DNA of 64,000 bases from Vicinamibacterales bacterium (GTDB lineage: Bacteria; Acidobacteriota; Vicinamibacteria; Vicinamibacterales; UBA8438), in NCBI GenBank assembly GCA_958296065.1, contig CATQHX010000021.1, forward strand, positions 114,495 to 178,494, given 5' to 3'. A model generated the notes under the pieces. The model saw only the letters and a program-made list of their open reading frames with translations, searched no databases and was not told the DNA's origin. A program made the position numbers and the translations under genes. Of the stretch, positions 35,457 to 45,979 are shown in pieces; the stretch's first letter is position 1; each line of letters starts with the position of its first letter.

Positions 35457-38400
35457 ATGCGCATAACCGCGACGGTGGGCCGGCACGCGCTGGCGGTGTT
35501 CATGTGTCTGCTGGCGGCCGGCGCTTCGGTGGCAGGCCAGGCGAACACCGGCACACTGGAAGGCGACGTTCGCGACGAGTCGGGCGGCGTACTGCCCGGT
35601 GCGACGGTGACCGCGACGCATGCCGAGAGCGGCTTCTCCGTCGAACGGGTGACCGGCAACGACGGACGGTTCTACATGGCGTCGCTTCCCATCGGCGAGT
35701 GGACCATCACCGCCGAATTGCCCGGCTTCCGTCGCGTCGTCCGCACCGGCATCTTTCTCGACCTGGGCCGCACTATCGACCTGGAGTTCCAGCTCGACCT
35801 CGGACAGCTCACCGAAGAGGTGACGGTAACCGCTGCCGCGCCGTTGCTGCAGTCGACAACGGCGGAAATCAGCGATGTCATCGACACGCGCGAGGTGGAG
35901 CAGATTCCGTTGAACGGACGGCAGTTTCTGCAGCTCGCGCAACTGAGCGACGCGGTCGTGATCCCGCCGGGCGGGACGCGCGGCGCGGCGCTGCAGCAGG
36001 CGGGACCGTTGCCCAACGTCGGCGGCCAGCGCGCCGGTCACAACATCTACCTGCTCGATGGCGTGAAGGTGACCGACGAGCTGTTCAACAATCTGGTGAT
36101 CAACCCGTCGGTCGACTCCATCCAGGAATTCAAGATCCAGAAGTCGATGTACCCCCCGGAGTTCGGCGGCAAGGCGTCGGCGCTGATCAACGTCGCCACC
36201 AAGTCGGGAGGCAACCAGGTTCACGGCAGCGCTTTCGCCTTCGGCCGCGACGAGCGGTTCGACGCGCACAACTACTTCGACCCGCCCGACGAGCCGGTGC
36301 CCCCGCTCGATCAGCGCCAGTTCGGCGGCAGCCTCGGCGGCCCGCTCGTGGCCGACCGGACCTTTGCCTTCGTCAGCTTCGAAGGGCAGCGGACGAGGCG
36401 GTCGCTCACCAGGACCTTCTCGGTGCCGTCGGGGCCCGTCCGCGGCGGTGACTTCTCGGGCCAGGCGTCCCTCTGCGATCCGCTGACCAAGGATCCGGCG
36501 ACCGGCGCCTGCGGCACGTTCTTTCCGGGCAACCGGATCCCGGCCAGCCGGATCGATCCGGTGGCGGCCGCTTTTCTCGATGCCGTGCCTCTGCCGACCG
36601 CCGGCGGCGAGGTGCAGAACCTGACGTCGGTCGAACAGTCCCAGTCGGATGTCAATCAGTTCAGCGCACGCATCGATCACCGCTTCGGCCGCGCGGATCA
36701 GTTCTTCGCCCGCTTTTCGACCTTCGACGCCGAGGACCTGCAGCCGTTCGGTACCAGCGTGCAGCAGGAGTCGCTCATCCCGGGGTTCGGCCGCACGCTC
36801 ACGACGCGCACGCGCAACCTGGCGCTGAGCTGGGCGCGGCCCATCGGAACGACGTTCCTGAGCGAGACGCGGTTCGGCTGGATGCGGGTGGACGGCGGGC
36901 AGGCGAGCCTGAACCGGGGCATCGACTTCGCCGGTCCGCTCGGCATCGCCGGCGTGACCCGCGACCCGCGCGATGTCGGCTATCCGCAGATCGACACCGC
37001 CGGGCTGTACAGCGCGATGGGCGATCCGGCCAGTTTCGTCTACCGGAACAACGAGCACTTCGAGCTGTATCAGAACGTGCTGATCGACCGGGGCTCCCAC
37101 CACCTGAAATTCGGCGGCTACTGGTTCAACCTTCGGTTCCGGCCGGAGAACCCGGACACTCCGCGGGGCCGTTTCGTCTACACGGGACGTTTCAGCGGCA
37201 ACTCCTTCGCGGACTTCCTGCTCGGCTATCCGGTTTCCGCCCGCGCCGGCATCGGCGGCCGGGGCGACGAGAACGCCCGCACGAACTGGGTGCACCTGTT
37301 CGCCCAGGACGATTGGCGGGTACGCGACGGCCTGACGATGAACTTCGGGTTGCGCTACGAGCTCAACCAGCACATGCGCGACGTCGACAACCGGCTGTCG
37401 ACGATCGACTTGTCGGTACCGGGCGGGCGCTACGTGATTGCCAGCGACGACGCGGGGAACATCTCGCCGGCGGCCGAGGAACTGCTGCCGCTCATCCCGA
37501 TTCCCTGGGTGACGTCGGCGGAGGCAGGTTGGGACCGGAGCCTGCTCCGGCCGAGCAAGGTGCGGCTCGCGCCGCGCCTCGGTCTTGCCTGGCAGCCGGA
37601 TGACAGCGGTCGGACCGTGGTGCGGGGGGGCTACGGCGTCTTCCTGAACCAGTGGGCGTACAGCGTGCAGACCGCTTTCGCCCGCAACCTGCCTTTCTTC
37701 CTGCTGAAGCAGGTGGATGTGCCGGCGGGTCAGTTCGTGCCGCTGGCCGACACGCGGACGATCCTGGGATCGGACTCGACCGGCAGCATCGGCGGCTCGA
37801 TCATGGACCACGACTACTTCGTGGAGTACACGCAGACATGGAGCGGCGGCCTGCAGACGGAGCTGGGGCCGAGCCAGATGCTCGAGTTCTTCTATATGGG
37901 GTCCTACACGATCGGCGCCGACAACTCGACCATCCGCAACGTGCCGGTTCCCGGTCCCGGGCCGATCGGCGCGCGCCGCCCCGTGCCGCAGCTTGCCGGC
38001 ATCCGCGCCATCCGCTTCGACGGCGAATCGATCTATCACGCCGTCACGGTCAAGACGGTCCGGCGGGTTCGCGACGGCCTGGGATTCGACCTGGCGTATA
38101 CGCTCTCGCGCTCGGAGGACGATGCGTCGAGCCCGGGGGCCACCGCTTTCGAGGCGAACGTGCCGCAGGACGTGCGCAATATCTTCCCGGGCGAAGTGGC
38201 GTTATCGAGCTTCGACCACCGTCACCAGTTCGTCGGGAGCGCGACCTGGGAGCTTCCCGTCGCCGTCGGCGCCGGCGGCGCGCGGGAGGCGCTGCTCGGC
38301 AACTGGCGCGTGAACGGCATCGTCACCGCGCAGTCGGGCGCGCCGTTCACGGTGAACGTGACCGACGACATCGCCAACATCGGCGCCGGCCCGGCGCAGC

Positions 38401-38741
38401 GTCCGGACCTCACCGGCGACCCGAACCTGCCGCGGAGCCAGCGGACGCCTGAACGCTGGTTCGATACGGACGCGTTCAGCCTTCAGGACCCGTTCACGTA
38501 CGGCACCGCGCCGCGCAATCCGGTCTTCGCCCCCGGTTACTTCAACGTCGACATGTCGCTCGCCAAGAACTGGCTGCTGGCCGACGGCAGCCGGCTGGAG
38601 TTCCGCTGGGAGATCTTCAACGTCCTCAATCGGGCCAACTTCGACCTGCCGAATCGGTTCTTCGGCTCGCCCAACTTCGGACGCGTCTTCAGCGCGCTGC
38701 ACGCGCGGGAGATGCAGTTCGGTCTGCGCTTCGTGTTCTGA
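35457..38741 (+). CDS. Oar-like TonB-dependent outer-membrane receptor
   Basis: A 1094-residue protein: signal peptide (ALAVFMCLLAAGASVAGQ), carboxypeptidase-regulatory-like domain (GTLEGDVRDESGGVLPGATV), plug (EQIPLNGRQFLQLAQLS) and a long barrel ending FGLRFVF. It differs clearly from the first receptor but has the same architecture. GGAGG lies 10 bases before the ATG. Substrate unknown; downstream queG begins 7 bases after the stop, probably by chance compaction. Confidence 0.88.
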   Translation: MRITATVGRHALAVFMCLLAAGASVAGQANTGTLEGDVRDESGGVLPGATVTATHAESGFSVERVTGNDGRFYMASLPIGEWTITAELPGFRRVVRTGIFLDLGRTIDLEFQLDLGQLTEEVTVTAAAPLLQSTTAEISDVIDTREVEQIPLNGRQFLQLAQLSDAVVIPPGGTRGAALQQAGPLPNVGGQRAGHNIYLLDGVKVTDELFNNLVINPSVDSIQEFKIQKSMYPPEFGGKASALINVATKSGGNQVHGSAFAFGRDERFDAHNYFDPPDEPVPPLDQRQFGGSLGGPLVADRTFAFVSFEGQRTRRSLTRTFSVPSGPVRGGDFSGQASLCDPLTKDPATGACGTFFPGNRIPASRIDPVAAAFLDAVPLPTAGGEVQNLTSVEQSQSDVNQFSARIDHRFGRADQFFARFSTFDAEDLQPFGTSVQQESLIPGFGRTLTTRTRNLALSWARPIGTTFLSETRFGWMRVDGGQASLNRGIDFAGPLGIAGVTRDPRDVGYPQIDTAGLYSAMGDPASFVYRNNEHFELYQNVLIDRGSHHLKFGGYWFNLRFRPENPDTPRGRFVYTGRFSGNSFADFLLGYPVSARAGIGGRGDENARTNWVHLFAQDDWRVRDGLTMNFGLRYELNQHMRDVDNRLSTIDLSVPGGRYVIASDDAGNISPAAEELLPLIPIPWVTSAEAGWDRSLLRPSKVRLAPRLGLAWQPDDSGRTVVRGGYGVFLNQWAYSVQTAFARNLPFFLLKQVDVPAGQFVPLADTRTILGSDSTGSIGGSIMDHDYFVEYTQTWSGGLQTELGPSQMLEFFYMGSYTIGADNSTIRNVPVPGPGPIGARRPVPQLAGIRAIRFDGESIYHAVTVKTVRRVRDGLGFDLAYTLSRSEDDASSPGATAFEANVPQDVRNIFPGEVALSSFDHRHQFVGSATWELPVAVGAGGAREALLGNWRVNGIVTAQSGAPFTVNVTDDIANIGAGPAQRPDLTGDPNLPRSQRTPERWFDTDAFSLQDPFTYGTAPRNPVFAPGYFNVDMSLAKNWLLADGSRLEFRWEIFNVLNRANFDLPNRFFGSPNFGRVFSALHAREMQFGLRFVF

Positions 38742-38748
38742 GGCAGGC

Positions 38749-39837
38749 GTGACCGCTGAAGACGTCAAGGCGCTGGCGCGAGAAACGGGGTTCGACCTGT
38801 GCGGCATCGCGCCGGCCGAGTCGTTCCCCGAGCTGAAGTTCCTCGACGACTGGCTGGAGCGCGGCTACGGGGGCGAGATGCGATATCTCTCGCGGACGGC
38901 GCGCCGGCGTTCCGACGTGCGGCAGGTGGTGTCGTCGGCGCGCTCGGTCATCTCCCTGGGCACCGTCTACAACACCGACCGCCCCTATTCGACCGAGGTG
39001 AACGACCCTGACGCGGCACTGATCTCGCGCTATGCCTGGGGCGAGGATTACCACGAAGTCGTCGGCCGTCGCACCGAGGCTCTGCTCGAGCGCCTGCGCG
39101 CGGCTGTCGACGAGCCGTTCGACGCCCGTTGCTACGTGGATACCGGGCCGGTGCAGGAACGCGTACACGCGCAGCACGCCGGGCTCGGCTGGATCGGCAA
39201 GAACACCTGTCTCATTCATCCGGAGAAGGGATCGTGGTTGTTCCTGTCGGAGATCATCACGAGCCTCCCGCTCGAGCCCGACGCGCCGCAGCTCGACCAG
39301 TGCGGGACTTGCACGCTCTGCATCGAGGCGTGCCCGACCGACGCCATCCGCGAGCCGTGGGTGCTCGACGCCACCCGCTGCCTTTCCTATCTGACCATCG
39401 AGATCCGCGGCGCGATGCCCGAGGCGCAGCGGCCCGCCGTCGGGACGCGCGTTTACGGCTGCGACATCTGCCAGGAGGTATGTCCGTACAACGCCTCTCC
39501 GGCCCGGTCCGACGACCCGGCATGGCAACCGACCACCGACCTCGACCAGGCGCGACTCTCCGACCTGTGGCGACGGTCGGACGAGAATCTGGCCGCGTTG
39601 CTCGAGCGGAGCGCGATGTCACGGGCCAAGCTGACGGGACTGAGGCGGAATGTAGCTGTCGCGTTGGGCAACGGTGCGACGCTGGCGGCTGCCGCGGCTA
39701 TCGCCGAACCGGAGTCTCCCGACACGCCGTCGCGGAGCGAGCCCATGGTCGCGGAGCACGTCGACTGGGCGCGGCGGCGCCTCGCGGCGAGGACTACGCA
39801 TTCGGGCGACGACACGGGCGACGACAAGGCAGACTGA
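38749..39837 (+). CDS. queG: Epoxyqueuosine reductase
   Basis: A 362-residue cobalamin and 4Fe-4S enzyme for the last step of queuosine synthesis in tRNA. It shows GFDLCGIAPAE at the N-terminus, the active-site region CYVDTGPVQERVHAQHAGLG, GWIGKNTCLIHP and two cluster motifs, CGTCTLCIEACPTDA and CDICQEVCPYN. It starts at GTG 38749. A C-terminal HEAT-like tail follows. The locus has no other que genes. Confidence 0.93.
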   Translation: MTAEDVKALARETGFDLCGIAPAESFPELKFLDDWLERGYGGEMRYLSRTARRRSDVRQVVSSARSVISLGTVYNTDRPYSTEVNDPDAALISRYAWGEDYHEVVGRRTEALLERLRAAVDEPFDARCYVDTGPVQERVHAQHAGLGWIGKNTCLIHPEKGSWLFLSEIITSLPLEPDAPQLDQCGTCTLCIEACPTDAIREPWVLDATRCLSYLTIEIRGAMPEAQRPAVGTRVYGCDICQEVCPYNASPARSDDPAWQPTTDLDQARLSDLWRRSDENLAALLERSAMSRAKLTGLRRNVAVALGNGATLAAAAAIAEPESPDTPSRSEPMVAEHVDWARRRLAARTTHSGDDTGDDKAD

Positions 39838-39977
39838 CCCTCGTCGGGCCGTTCGCGATGATTCGCTGTCAGGACTCGCCGGGGCGGGTGCTTCGTGCAT
39901 CAACCGTCCGGGGCTCGCTCCACGACTCCACGGGTCATGAGAGAATAGACCCCGGCGTCGACGTCCGGCGGCAGGCC

Positions 39978-40550
39978 ATGAGTCAACCCGACAAGCAGTA
40001 CCCCTCGCTCGCTCCGTCGTTGCTGGTCTCGATGCCGCAACTGAGCGATCCGAACTTCCACAAGAGCGTCATCCTGTTGTGCGAGCACGGCGAGGGAGGC
40101 GCGTTCGGCCTGGTGCTCAACCAGCGGACGACGACTCCCGCGTCCGAGGTGGTCCGGCTGACGCCGCCGGTGTCGTCCGGCAGCGCCCTGGATCTCTGGA
40201 TCGGCGGCCCCGTGGAGCCCGAGCGCGGCTGGATCCTGATGGGGGCGCAACCCAAGGACGTAGAATCGGTCCGCGTGTGCGACGGGATCTTCCTTTCGAC
40301 ATCGCCGCAACTGCTGCGCCGGCTGCTGGAATCGCCGCCCCCGCCGCGTACACGTCTCCTGACCGGCTACGCGGGCTGGGCTGCCGGGCAACTCGATGCG
40401 GAGCTGGCCTCGTCGTCGTGGCTGCACGCCGACGTCGATCTCGACATCGTCTTCGACACCCTCCCGGACGACATGTGGGAGGCGGCGATCCGCCGTATGG
40501 GCGTCGACCCGTCGTTCCTGCAGCCCGGCGGCACCGGCGCGGTGCACTGA
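39978..40550 (+). CDS. YqgE/AlgH family protein
   Basis: A 190-residue protein with the family signatures LAPSLLVSMPQLSDPNFHKSV, GGAFGLVLNQ, WIGGPVEPERGWIL and LLTGYAGWAAGQLDAEL. The family is conserved but its biochemical role is unresolved. ATG 39978 leads straight into the conserved N-terminus. Confidence 0.9.
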   Translation: MSQPDKQYPSLAPSLLVSMPQLSDPNFHKSVILLCEHGEGGAFGLVLNQRTTTPASEVVRLTPPVSSGSALDLWIGGPVEPERGWILMGAQPKDVESVRVCDGIFLSTSPQLLRRLLESPPPPRTRLLTGYAGWAAGQLDAELASSSWLHADVDLDIVFDTLPDDMWEAAIRRMGVDPSFLQPGGTGAVH

Positions 40551-40574
40551 CCGAACCCCTCGATCCCCGGACCT

Positions 40575-41807
40575 CTACGGCTCGTAACGGTAGACGACAC
40601 CGTCCCGCATGACGAAGCGGACCCGGCGCAATGCGGTGACGTCCTCCAGCGGGTTCCCCTCCACCGCGACCAGGTCGGCGGTGAACCCGGGCGCCGCGGT
40701 GCCGATCTCATCCTCGAGGCCGAGCGATCGCGCGGCCCGCGAGGTGGCCGAGACGAGGGCGTCCATCGGGTTCTGGCCGCCCTCGTCGACGCGGACGACG
40801 AGCTCCTCGGCGTTGCGGCCGTGCGCGCCGGCGGTGGCGTCGGTGCCGAACACGACCTGCACGTCGCGGTTGCGCAGCGTCTCGCGGAACCGGCGCATGC
40901 CGATGCGGCGAGCCTGGCTCATCCGCGCGAACCCCTCCGGCGTGTAGTTGCCGATGCCGATGAAGCGCTCGCGGTTCTCCGCGTAGTTGTCCCAGAGCAG
41001 CCCGACATGGAAGCCGAGGAAGGTGCCGTGGTCGGCGAACAGCGCGAGCGTCTCGTCGTCGTAGCGGTTCCCGTGCTCGACCGAGTTGCAGCCGGCCCGA
41101 ATGACGGAGCTCACGACCTCGGAGCCGTAGGCGTGCACCGCGACCCGCAGGCCCTGCGCCCGGCCTTCGTCGCAGGCCGCCTCGATCTGCTCGTCGCTCA
41201 GCGCCCGCACGCCGCCTTCGCGAATGCTGCTGGAGGCGAAGACCTTGATCACGTCGGCCCCGTCCTCCCTGAGCTGCCGAACGTAGGCGCGGATGGCGTC
41301 CGCGTCGCCGGTGGCGCTCGTCACCGCGCGCAGCGACGTCAGCACGCGGGGGCCGGGCACGTCGCCGCGGTCGATCGCCTCGCGCAGGTCGGCGTCGAGC
41401 GGGTGGCCGAGGCTCTGCACGGTCGTGAACCCGGCCATCAACGTGCGGTAGGCATTGCCGACCGCGTACAGCATCGTCTGGGCCGGACTCTCCATGTCTC
41501 CCGCCTGGTGCAGTCGTCCGTCGGCTTCGAAGTGAGACGTCAGGTGGACGTGCGTGTCGATCAGGCCGGGCAGGACCGTCAGGTCGGAGAGGTCGTAGTC
41601 CACGGCGCCCCGCAGGCCATCCACGCGCGTGATCGTCGCGCCGTTCACGAATATGCGCGCGTTGGTGCGGGTGTCCCCCGTGCCGTCGATCAGGAGTCCG
41701 GCGCGGATGGTGGTCGGCGCCTCTTCCTGGGCGAGGCCAACGCCGGTCGCGACGAGCGTGAACACGACGGCGAGGAGAGCCGGACGCGGTGCGCGGCGTG
41801 GAGACAT
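40575..41807 (-). CDS. Secreted amidohydrolase
   Basis: A 410-residue metal-dependent hydrolase with a signal peptide (ALLAVVFTLVATGVGLAQ). It has the metal motif HVH in LPGLIDTHVHLTSH, a histidine at VAVHAYGSEV, HGNRYDDETL and the aspartate in VVFGTDATAG, as in imidazolonepropionase/prolidase-like amidohydrolases. AAGGA lies 8 bases before the ATG. It is 13 bases downstream of rsgA, in the dinB-rsgA-amidohydrolase string. Confidence 0.88.
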   Translation of the reverse strand: MSPRRAPRPALLAVVFTLVATGVGLAQEEAPTTIRAGLLIDGTGDTRTNARIFVNGATITRVDGLRGAVDYDLSDLTVLPGLIDTHVHLTSHFEADGRLHQAGDMESPAQTMLYAVGNAYRTLMAGFTTVQSLGHPLDADLREAIDRGDVPGPRVLTSLRAVTSATGDADAIRAYVRQLREDGADVIKVFASSSIREGGVRALSDEQIEAACDEGRAQGLRVAVHAYGSEVVSSVIRAGCNSVEHGNRYDDETLALFADHGTFLGFHVGLLWDNYAENRERFIGIGNYTPEGFARMSQARRIGMRRFRETLRNRDVQVVFGTDATAGAHGRNAEELVVRVDEGGQNPMDALVSATSRAARSLGLEDEIGTAAPGFTADLVAVEGNPLEDVTALRRVRFVMRDGVVYRYEP

Positions 41808-41820
41808 GACGAGGGTCCTT

Positions 41821-42885
41821 TCAGGATGAGGGGTGCAGCTTGCGCACCGCGCGGTGAATGACCTTGGTACGCTTCTTCTCTTCGAGTCGTGCCAGCTCGC
41901 CGCGCCGCCGGTCGAGATGTGCGCGTTCGTCCTCGAGCCGCAGGTAGTGGGTGAGGCGGATGGCGGGCAGGCGGCCGGCATTCACCGCGCCGCGCACCGC
42001 GCACCCCGGCTCCTGGCGGTGACGGCAGTCCCGGAACCGGCATTCCGCGGCCAGGGCGTCGATCTCGGCGAAAGCCTCCTCGAGCGCGCGGTCGCTGTCC
42101 CAGAGCTGCAGCTCGCGCATTCCCGGCGTGTCGATGATGATGCCGCCGCCCGGCGCGGCGATCAGCTCCCGGTGGATCGTCGTGTGCCGCCCGCGGCTGT
42201 CCGCCGAGCGCACCGCCTGCGTCTTCTGCCGCGACTCGCCGAGCAGCCGGTTGATGATGGTCGACTTGCCGACGCCGGACGAGCCCAGCAGAGCCAGGGT
42301 GCGGCCCGGCTCGAGATACCGGGCGAGATCCGCGAGGCCCTGGCCGGTCTTGCAGCAGGTCGGGTGGATCGGGACGTCGGGAGCCGTGTTGCGCAGCTCG
42401 GCGACCCGCACCGCCAGGTTTTCTTCCAGGTCGGCCTTGTTCAGCACGACCGCGGGCCGTGCACCGCTGTCGGCCGCCGCGACCAGGTAGCGTTCGATGC
42501 GGCGTGGGCTGTAGTCGCCGTCCAGTCCGGCGACCACGAGCACGATGTCGATGTTGGCGGCCACGACCTGCCGGGCCGTCGGATCGCCGGACGCCTTGCG
42601 GGAGAAGCTGCTTCTGCGGGGAAGGATGGCGCGGATGGTCGCTTTCCCGTCGTGGTCGCTGACCGTCACCGCTACCCAGTCGCCCACCGCCGGCAACTCG
42701 TCCTGTCCCGCGGCCTGATGCCGGAGGCGACCTGCCGACTGAGCCATCAACTCGCCGTCGGCCGTCAGCACGCGGTAGAAGTGGTTGTGCTCTATCCCCA
42801 CCCGCGCCGGAATCAGCCCGGGGTCTTCGAGCGCGTCGAACGCGGCCGAGAAGCTGTCGTCCCAGCCCAGATCGCCGAGTTTCAT
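41821..42885 (-). CDS. rsgA: Ribosome small-subunit-dependent GTPase A
   Basis: A 354-residue circularly permuted GTPase: OB-fold N-terminus, G4 motif VVLNKADLEE preceding the P-loop GSSGVGKSTIINRLLG, G3 DTPGMREL, and a zinc-binding C-terminus (CRFRDCRHRQEPGCAV). It acts in late 30S maturation. It lies 13 bases from each of its operon neighbours. Confidence 0.93.
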   Translation of the reverse strand: MKLGDLGWDDSFSAAFDALEDPGLIPARVGIEHNHFYRVLTADGELMAQSAGRLRHQAAGQDELPAVGDWVAVTVSDHDGKATIRAILPRRSSFSRKASGDPTARQVVAANIDIVLVVAGLDGDYSPRRIERYLVAAADSGARPAVVLNKADLEENLAVRVAELRNTAPDVPIHPTCCKTGQGLADLARYLEPGRTLALLGSSGVGKSTIINRLLGESRQKTQAVRSADSRGRHTTIHRELIAAPGGGIIIDTPGMRELQLWDSDRALEEAFAEIDALAAECRFRDCRHRQEPGCAVRGAVNAGRLPAIRLTHYLRLEDERAHLDRRRGELARLEEKKRTKVIHRAVRKLHPSS

Positions 42886-42898
42886 GCCTGTTGCCTTT

Positions 42899-43996
42899 TC
42901 ATGCGTCGGCGGCCGCGTCCCAGAGCAACGGCTCGCGTGCGGTGTCCGTAGCGGATCGGTTCAGCAGGCCGTGCACGCCGACCCCGAGCAGTCGAACCGG
43001 ACGCCGTCCGGCGTCGGTGCGGTCGAGCAGCGCTCTTGCCCGGCGTGTGATGTCCGCTGCGTCGAAGGTGGCGGAGGACCGAGTGTCGCTGCGCGTGACG
43101 GTCTTGAAGTCGTGGTAGCGCACCTTGAGCGTTACGGTACGAGCGATCACGTCGGCGCGTCGGAGCCAGTCCGCGGTGCCCGCCGCCATGCGATCTATCT
43201 CCTCCCGGATCCGGGAGATCTCGACGAGGTCCTCGGCGTAGGTGTGCTCGGAGCTGCGGGACTTACGTTCGCGGGAGCTGACCACCGGCCGCTCGTCGAT
43301 GCCCTGCGCGAGCCGCTTCAGCCAGTCCGCCTGGCGTCCGACGAGGCCGTGGAGCGTGTCGTCGTCCGCCGCTCGCACGTCGACGAGCCGTTCGATGCCG
43401 GCCGTGCGCAGCCGCCGCGCCGTCACCGGGCCCACTCCCCACAGGGCGTCCACGGGCAGCTTCCTGAGGAAGCTCTCCATCCGTTCCGGAGGCACCACCG
43501 TCAGCCCGTCCGGCTTGCGCCAGGCGGACGCGATCTTGGCCAGGAACTTGTTCGGGGCCACGCCCGCCGAGGCGGTCAGCCCGGTCTGCTCCCGGATGCC
43601 GGCCTTGAGGCGCCTCGCGACGGTCGTCGCCAGCGGCTCTCCCCAGGCGTTGTCCGTCACGTCGAGGTAGGCCTCGTCGAGCGATAGCGGCTCCACGGCC
43701 GGCGTGGCCGAGCGGAAGAGATCGAACACCTGTTGCGACACCTCGCGGTACTTGTGGAAGTCGGGGGGCACGATCGCCAGTTGCGGGCAGAGCCGCACCG
43801 CCTTCGCCATCGAGAGCGCCGAACGCACCCCGAACTCGCGTGCCTCGTAGCTCGCCGCGGCCACCACGCCACGTCTTTCGGGCCGGCCTCCGACCGCCAC
43901 CGGCCGCCCGCGCAGCTCGGGCCGGTCGCGCTGTTCCACCGACGCGTAGAACGCGTCCATGTCGACGTGGATGATCCGGCGCGCGGGCACGGCCAC
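42899..43996 (-). CDS. dinB: DNA polymerase IV (Y family)
   Basis: A 365-residue translesion polymerase with catalytic motifs HVDMDAFYASVEQRD at the N-terminus and LSLDEAYLDVT near 105, the HhH thumb (LWGVGPVTARRLRTAGI) and a little-finger domain. It starts at GTG. It is divergent from the ABC exporter gene with only 27 bases between the starts, so the promoters must overlap neighbouring coding sequence or each other. Confidence 0.92.
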   Translation of the reverse strand: MAVPARRIIHVDMDAFYASVEQRDRPELRGRPVAVGGRPERRGVVAAASYEAREFGVRSALSMAKAVRLCPQLAIVPPDFHKYREVSQQVFDLFRSATPAVEPLSLDEAYLDVTDNAWGEPLATTVARRLKAGIREQTGLTASAGVAPNKFLAKIASAWRKPDGLTVVPPERMESFLRKLPVDALWGVGPVTARRLRTAGIERLVDVRAADDDTLHGLVGRQADWLKRLAQGIDERPVVSSRERKSRSSEHTYAEDLVEISRIREEIDRMAAGTADWLRRADVIARTVTLKVRYHDFKTVTRSDTRSSATFDAADITRRARALLDRTDAGRRPVRLLGVGVHGLLNRSATDTAREPLLWDAAADA

Positions 43997-44023
43997 GGCG
44001 GAAGTCTACTACCATGGAGGGTC

Positions 44024-45928
44024 ATGGCGACCCGCAGGGAAGCGACGGGGAAGAAGGCGGCCGGGATGGAGAGGGCCGAGCGGACCGACACGCCGGAGAA
44101 GAAGCGCAAGCTGACGCCGGGCGCCTGGGCGGAGGCGCGCGCCCTGATGCGGCGCTACCGGTATCGGCTTGCGCTCGGGCTGGCGCTGATTCTCGTCAGC
44201 CGCCTTGCGGGGCTCGTGCTGCCGGCGATGTCGGCCTACGTCATCGACGATGTCGTGCCCAACGGGAGGACGGACGAGCTGTTGCTGTTGGCCGGCATCG
44301 GGTTCGCGGCCGCCGTCGTGCAGTCAGCCACCGGGTTCGGCCTGTCGCAGGTGCTCGGCGTCGCCGCTCAGCGGGCGATCACCGAGATGCGCAAGCGGGT
44401 CATGGCGCATGTCGCCCGCCTGCCGATCCGCTACTTCGATTCGACGCAGACCGGCGTGCTGATCTCGCGCATCATGACCGATGCCGAGGGAATCCGGAAT
44501 CTTGTGGGAACGGGGCTGGCCCAGTTGGCGGGCGGACTGCTGACTGCGTCGATCGCGCTCGGATGGCTCTTCTATCTGCATTGGCGACTCACGAGCCTGA
44601 CGCTCTTCATCCTCCTGCTCTTCGGCGCCACGATGGCGTATGGCTTCTCGAAGCTACGGCCCGTGTTCCGCGAACGGGGCAAGATCAACGCCGAGTTGAC
44701 CGGCCGGCTCGGCGAGACACTGGGCGGCATTCGCATCGTGAAGGCCTACGGCGTCGAGAAGCGCGAGCAACTCGTCTTCGCCCGCGGAGCGCATCGGCTG
44801 TTTCGGAACGTCGCCAAGGCGGTCACCGGCGTGTCGGCGGTCACGTCGATCTCGACGCTGGTGATGGGCGTGATCGGTGCGCTGATGATCGTGCTGGGCG
44901 GGCGCGCGCTGATGAGCGGAGCCTGGGAGGAGGGCCAACTGTTCCAGTACCTCCTCTTCACCGGCCTGGTCATTGCGCCGGTCATCCAGATCTCATCAAT
45001 CGGGACGCAGATTACCGAGGCTTTCGCCGGTCTCGACCGGATCCGCGAGATCATGCAGATGGCGACCGAGGACCAGGAGGACAAGTCGCGCGAGTCGCTC
45101 GGGCCGCTCGACGGGCAGGTGCGGCTGGATGGCGTCTGGTTCGAGTACGACCCGGACGTGCCGGTGCTGAAGGGCGTGTCGCTGACCGCGCCCCCCGGCA
45201 CCACGACGGCGCTCGTCGGATCGAGCGGGTCGGGCAAGAGCACGCTGATCAGCCTCGTCATGGCCTTCAACCGGCCCACCGCCGGGCGCGTCCTGGTCGA
45301 CGGCCGCGACCTGGAGTCGATCAGCCTGAGGGACTACCGGGCGCGACTGGGCGTGGTGCTCCAGGAGAACTTCCTGTTCGACGGCACCATCCGGGCGAAC
45401 CTGAGCTTCGCGAACCCGCATGCCACGTTCGAGCGGATCCGGGAGGTCAGCCGCATCGCCCACTGCGACGACTTCATCGAAGGCTTCCCGGACGGCTACG
45501 ACACCATCGTCGGCGAGCGGGGCGTCAAGCTGTCCGGCGGCCAGCGGCAGCGCGTCGCCATCGCCCGCGCCATTCTCGCCGATCCGCGCCTGCTCATCCT
45601 CGACGAGGCGACCTCCAGCCTCGACAGCGAGAGCGAGGCGATGATCCAGGACGGGCTGCGCGCGTTGCGCCGCGGAAGGACCACCTTCGTCATCGCCCAC
45701 CGGCTCTCCACGATCCAGAGCGCCGACCAGATCCTGGTCCTCGAAGCGGGCGAGATCGTCGAGCACGGCACCCACGAGGAGCTGATCGCCTTCGACGGTC
45801 GCTACAAGCAGCTCTACGACAAACAGTACGGCATCGAGCGGAACCGCTTCATCAACCCGGGCGAGGACTTCACGCCGGAGCCCGAGGCGGTCGAGGTGGC
45901 GGCGGAGCACAGCCGGGGCGGGTTGTAG
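44024..45928 (+). CDS. ABC exporter, fused permease-ATPase
   Basis: A 634-residue half-transporter of the MsbA/LmrA type: six transmembrane helices (about 50-340), then an ATPase domain with Walker A GSSGSGKST, signature LSGGQRQR, Walker B LLILDEATSSLD and H-loop IAHRLST. It should work as a homodimer exporting lipid, peptide or drug; with lpxB in the region a lipid flippase role is possible but unproven. GGAGG precedes the ATG. Confidence 0.88.
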   Translation: MATRREATGKKAAGMERAERTDTPEKKRKLTPGAWAEARALMRRYRYRLALGLALILVSRLAGLVLPAMSAYVIDDVVPNGRTDELLLLAGIGFAAAVVQSATGFGLSQVLGVAAQRAITEMRKRVMAHVARLPIRYFDSTQTGVLISRIMTDAEGIRNLVGTGLAQLAGGLLTASIALGWLFYLHWRLTSLTLFILLLFGATMAYGFSKLRPVFRERGKINAELTGRLGETLGGIRIVKAYGVEKREQLVFARGAHRLFRNVAKAVTGVSAVTSISTLVMGVIGALMIVLGGRALMSGAWEEGQLFQYLLFTGLVIAPVIQISSIGTQITEAFAGLDRIREIMQMATEDQEDKSRESLGPLDGQVRLDGVWFEYDPDVPVLKGVSLTAPPGTTTALVGSSGSGKSTLISLVMAFNRPTAGRVLVDGRDLESISLRDYRARLGVVLQENFLFDGTIRANLSFANPHATFERIREVSRIAHCDDFIEGFPDGYDTIVGERGVKLSGGQRQRVAIARAILADPRLLILDEATSSLDSESEAMIQDGLRALRRGRTTFVIAHRLSTIQSADQILVLEAGEIVEHGTHEELIAFDGRYKQLYDKQYGIERNRFINPGEDFTPEPEAVEVAAEHSRGGL

Positions 45929-45979
45929 GCGGCCTGTCGAACTCGGCGGCGAGGCGTCGCGCGAAGGCTCTCTCGGGTG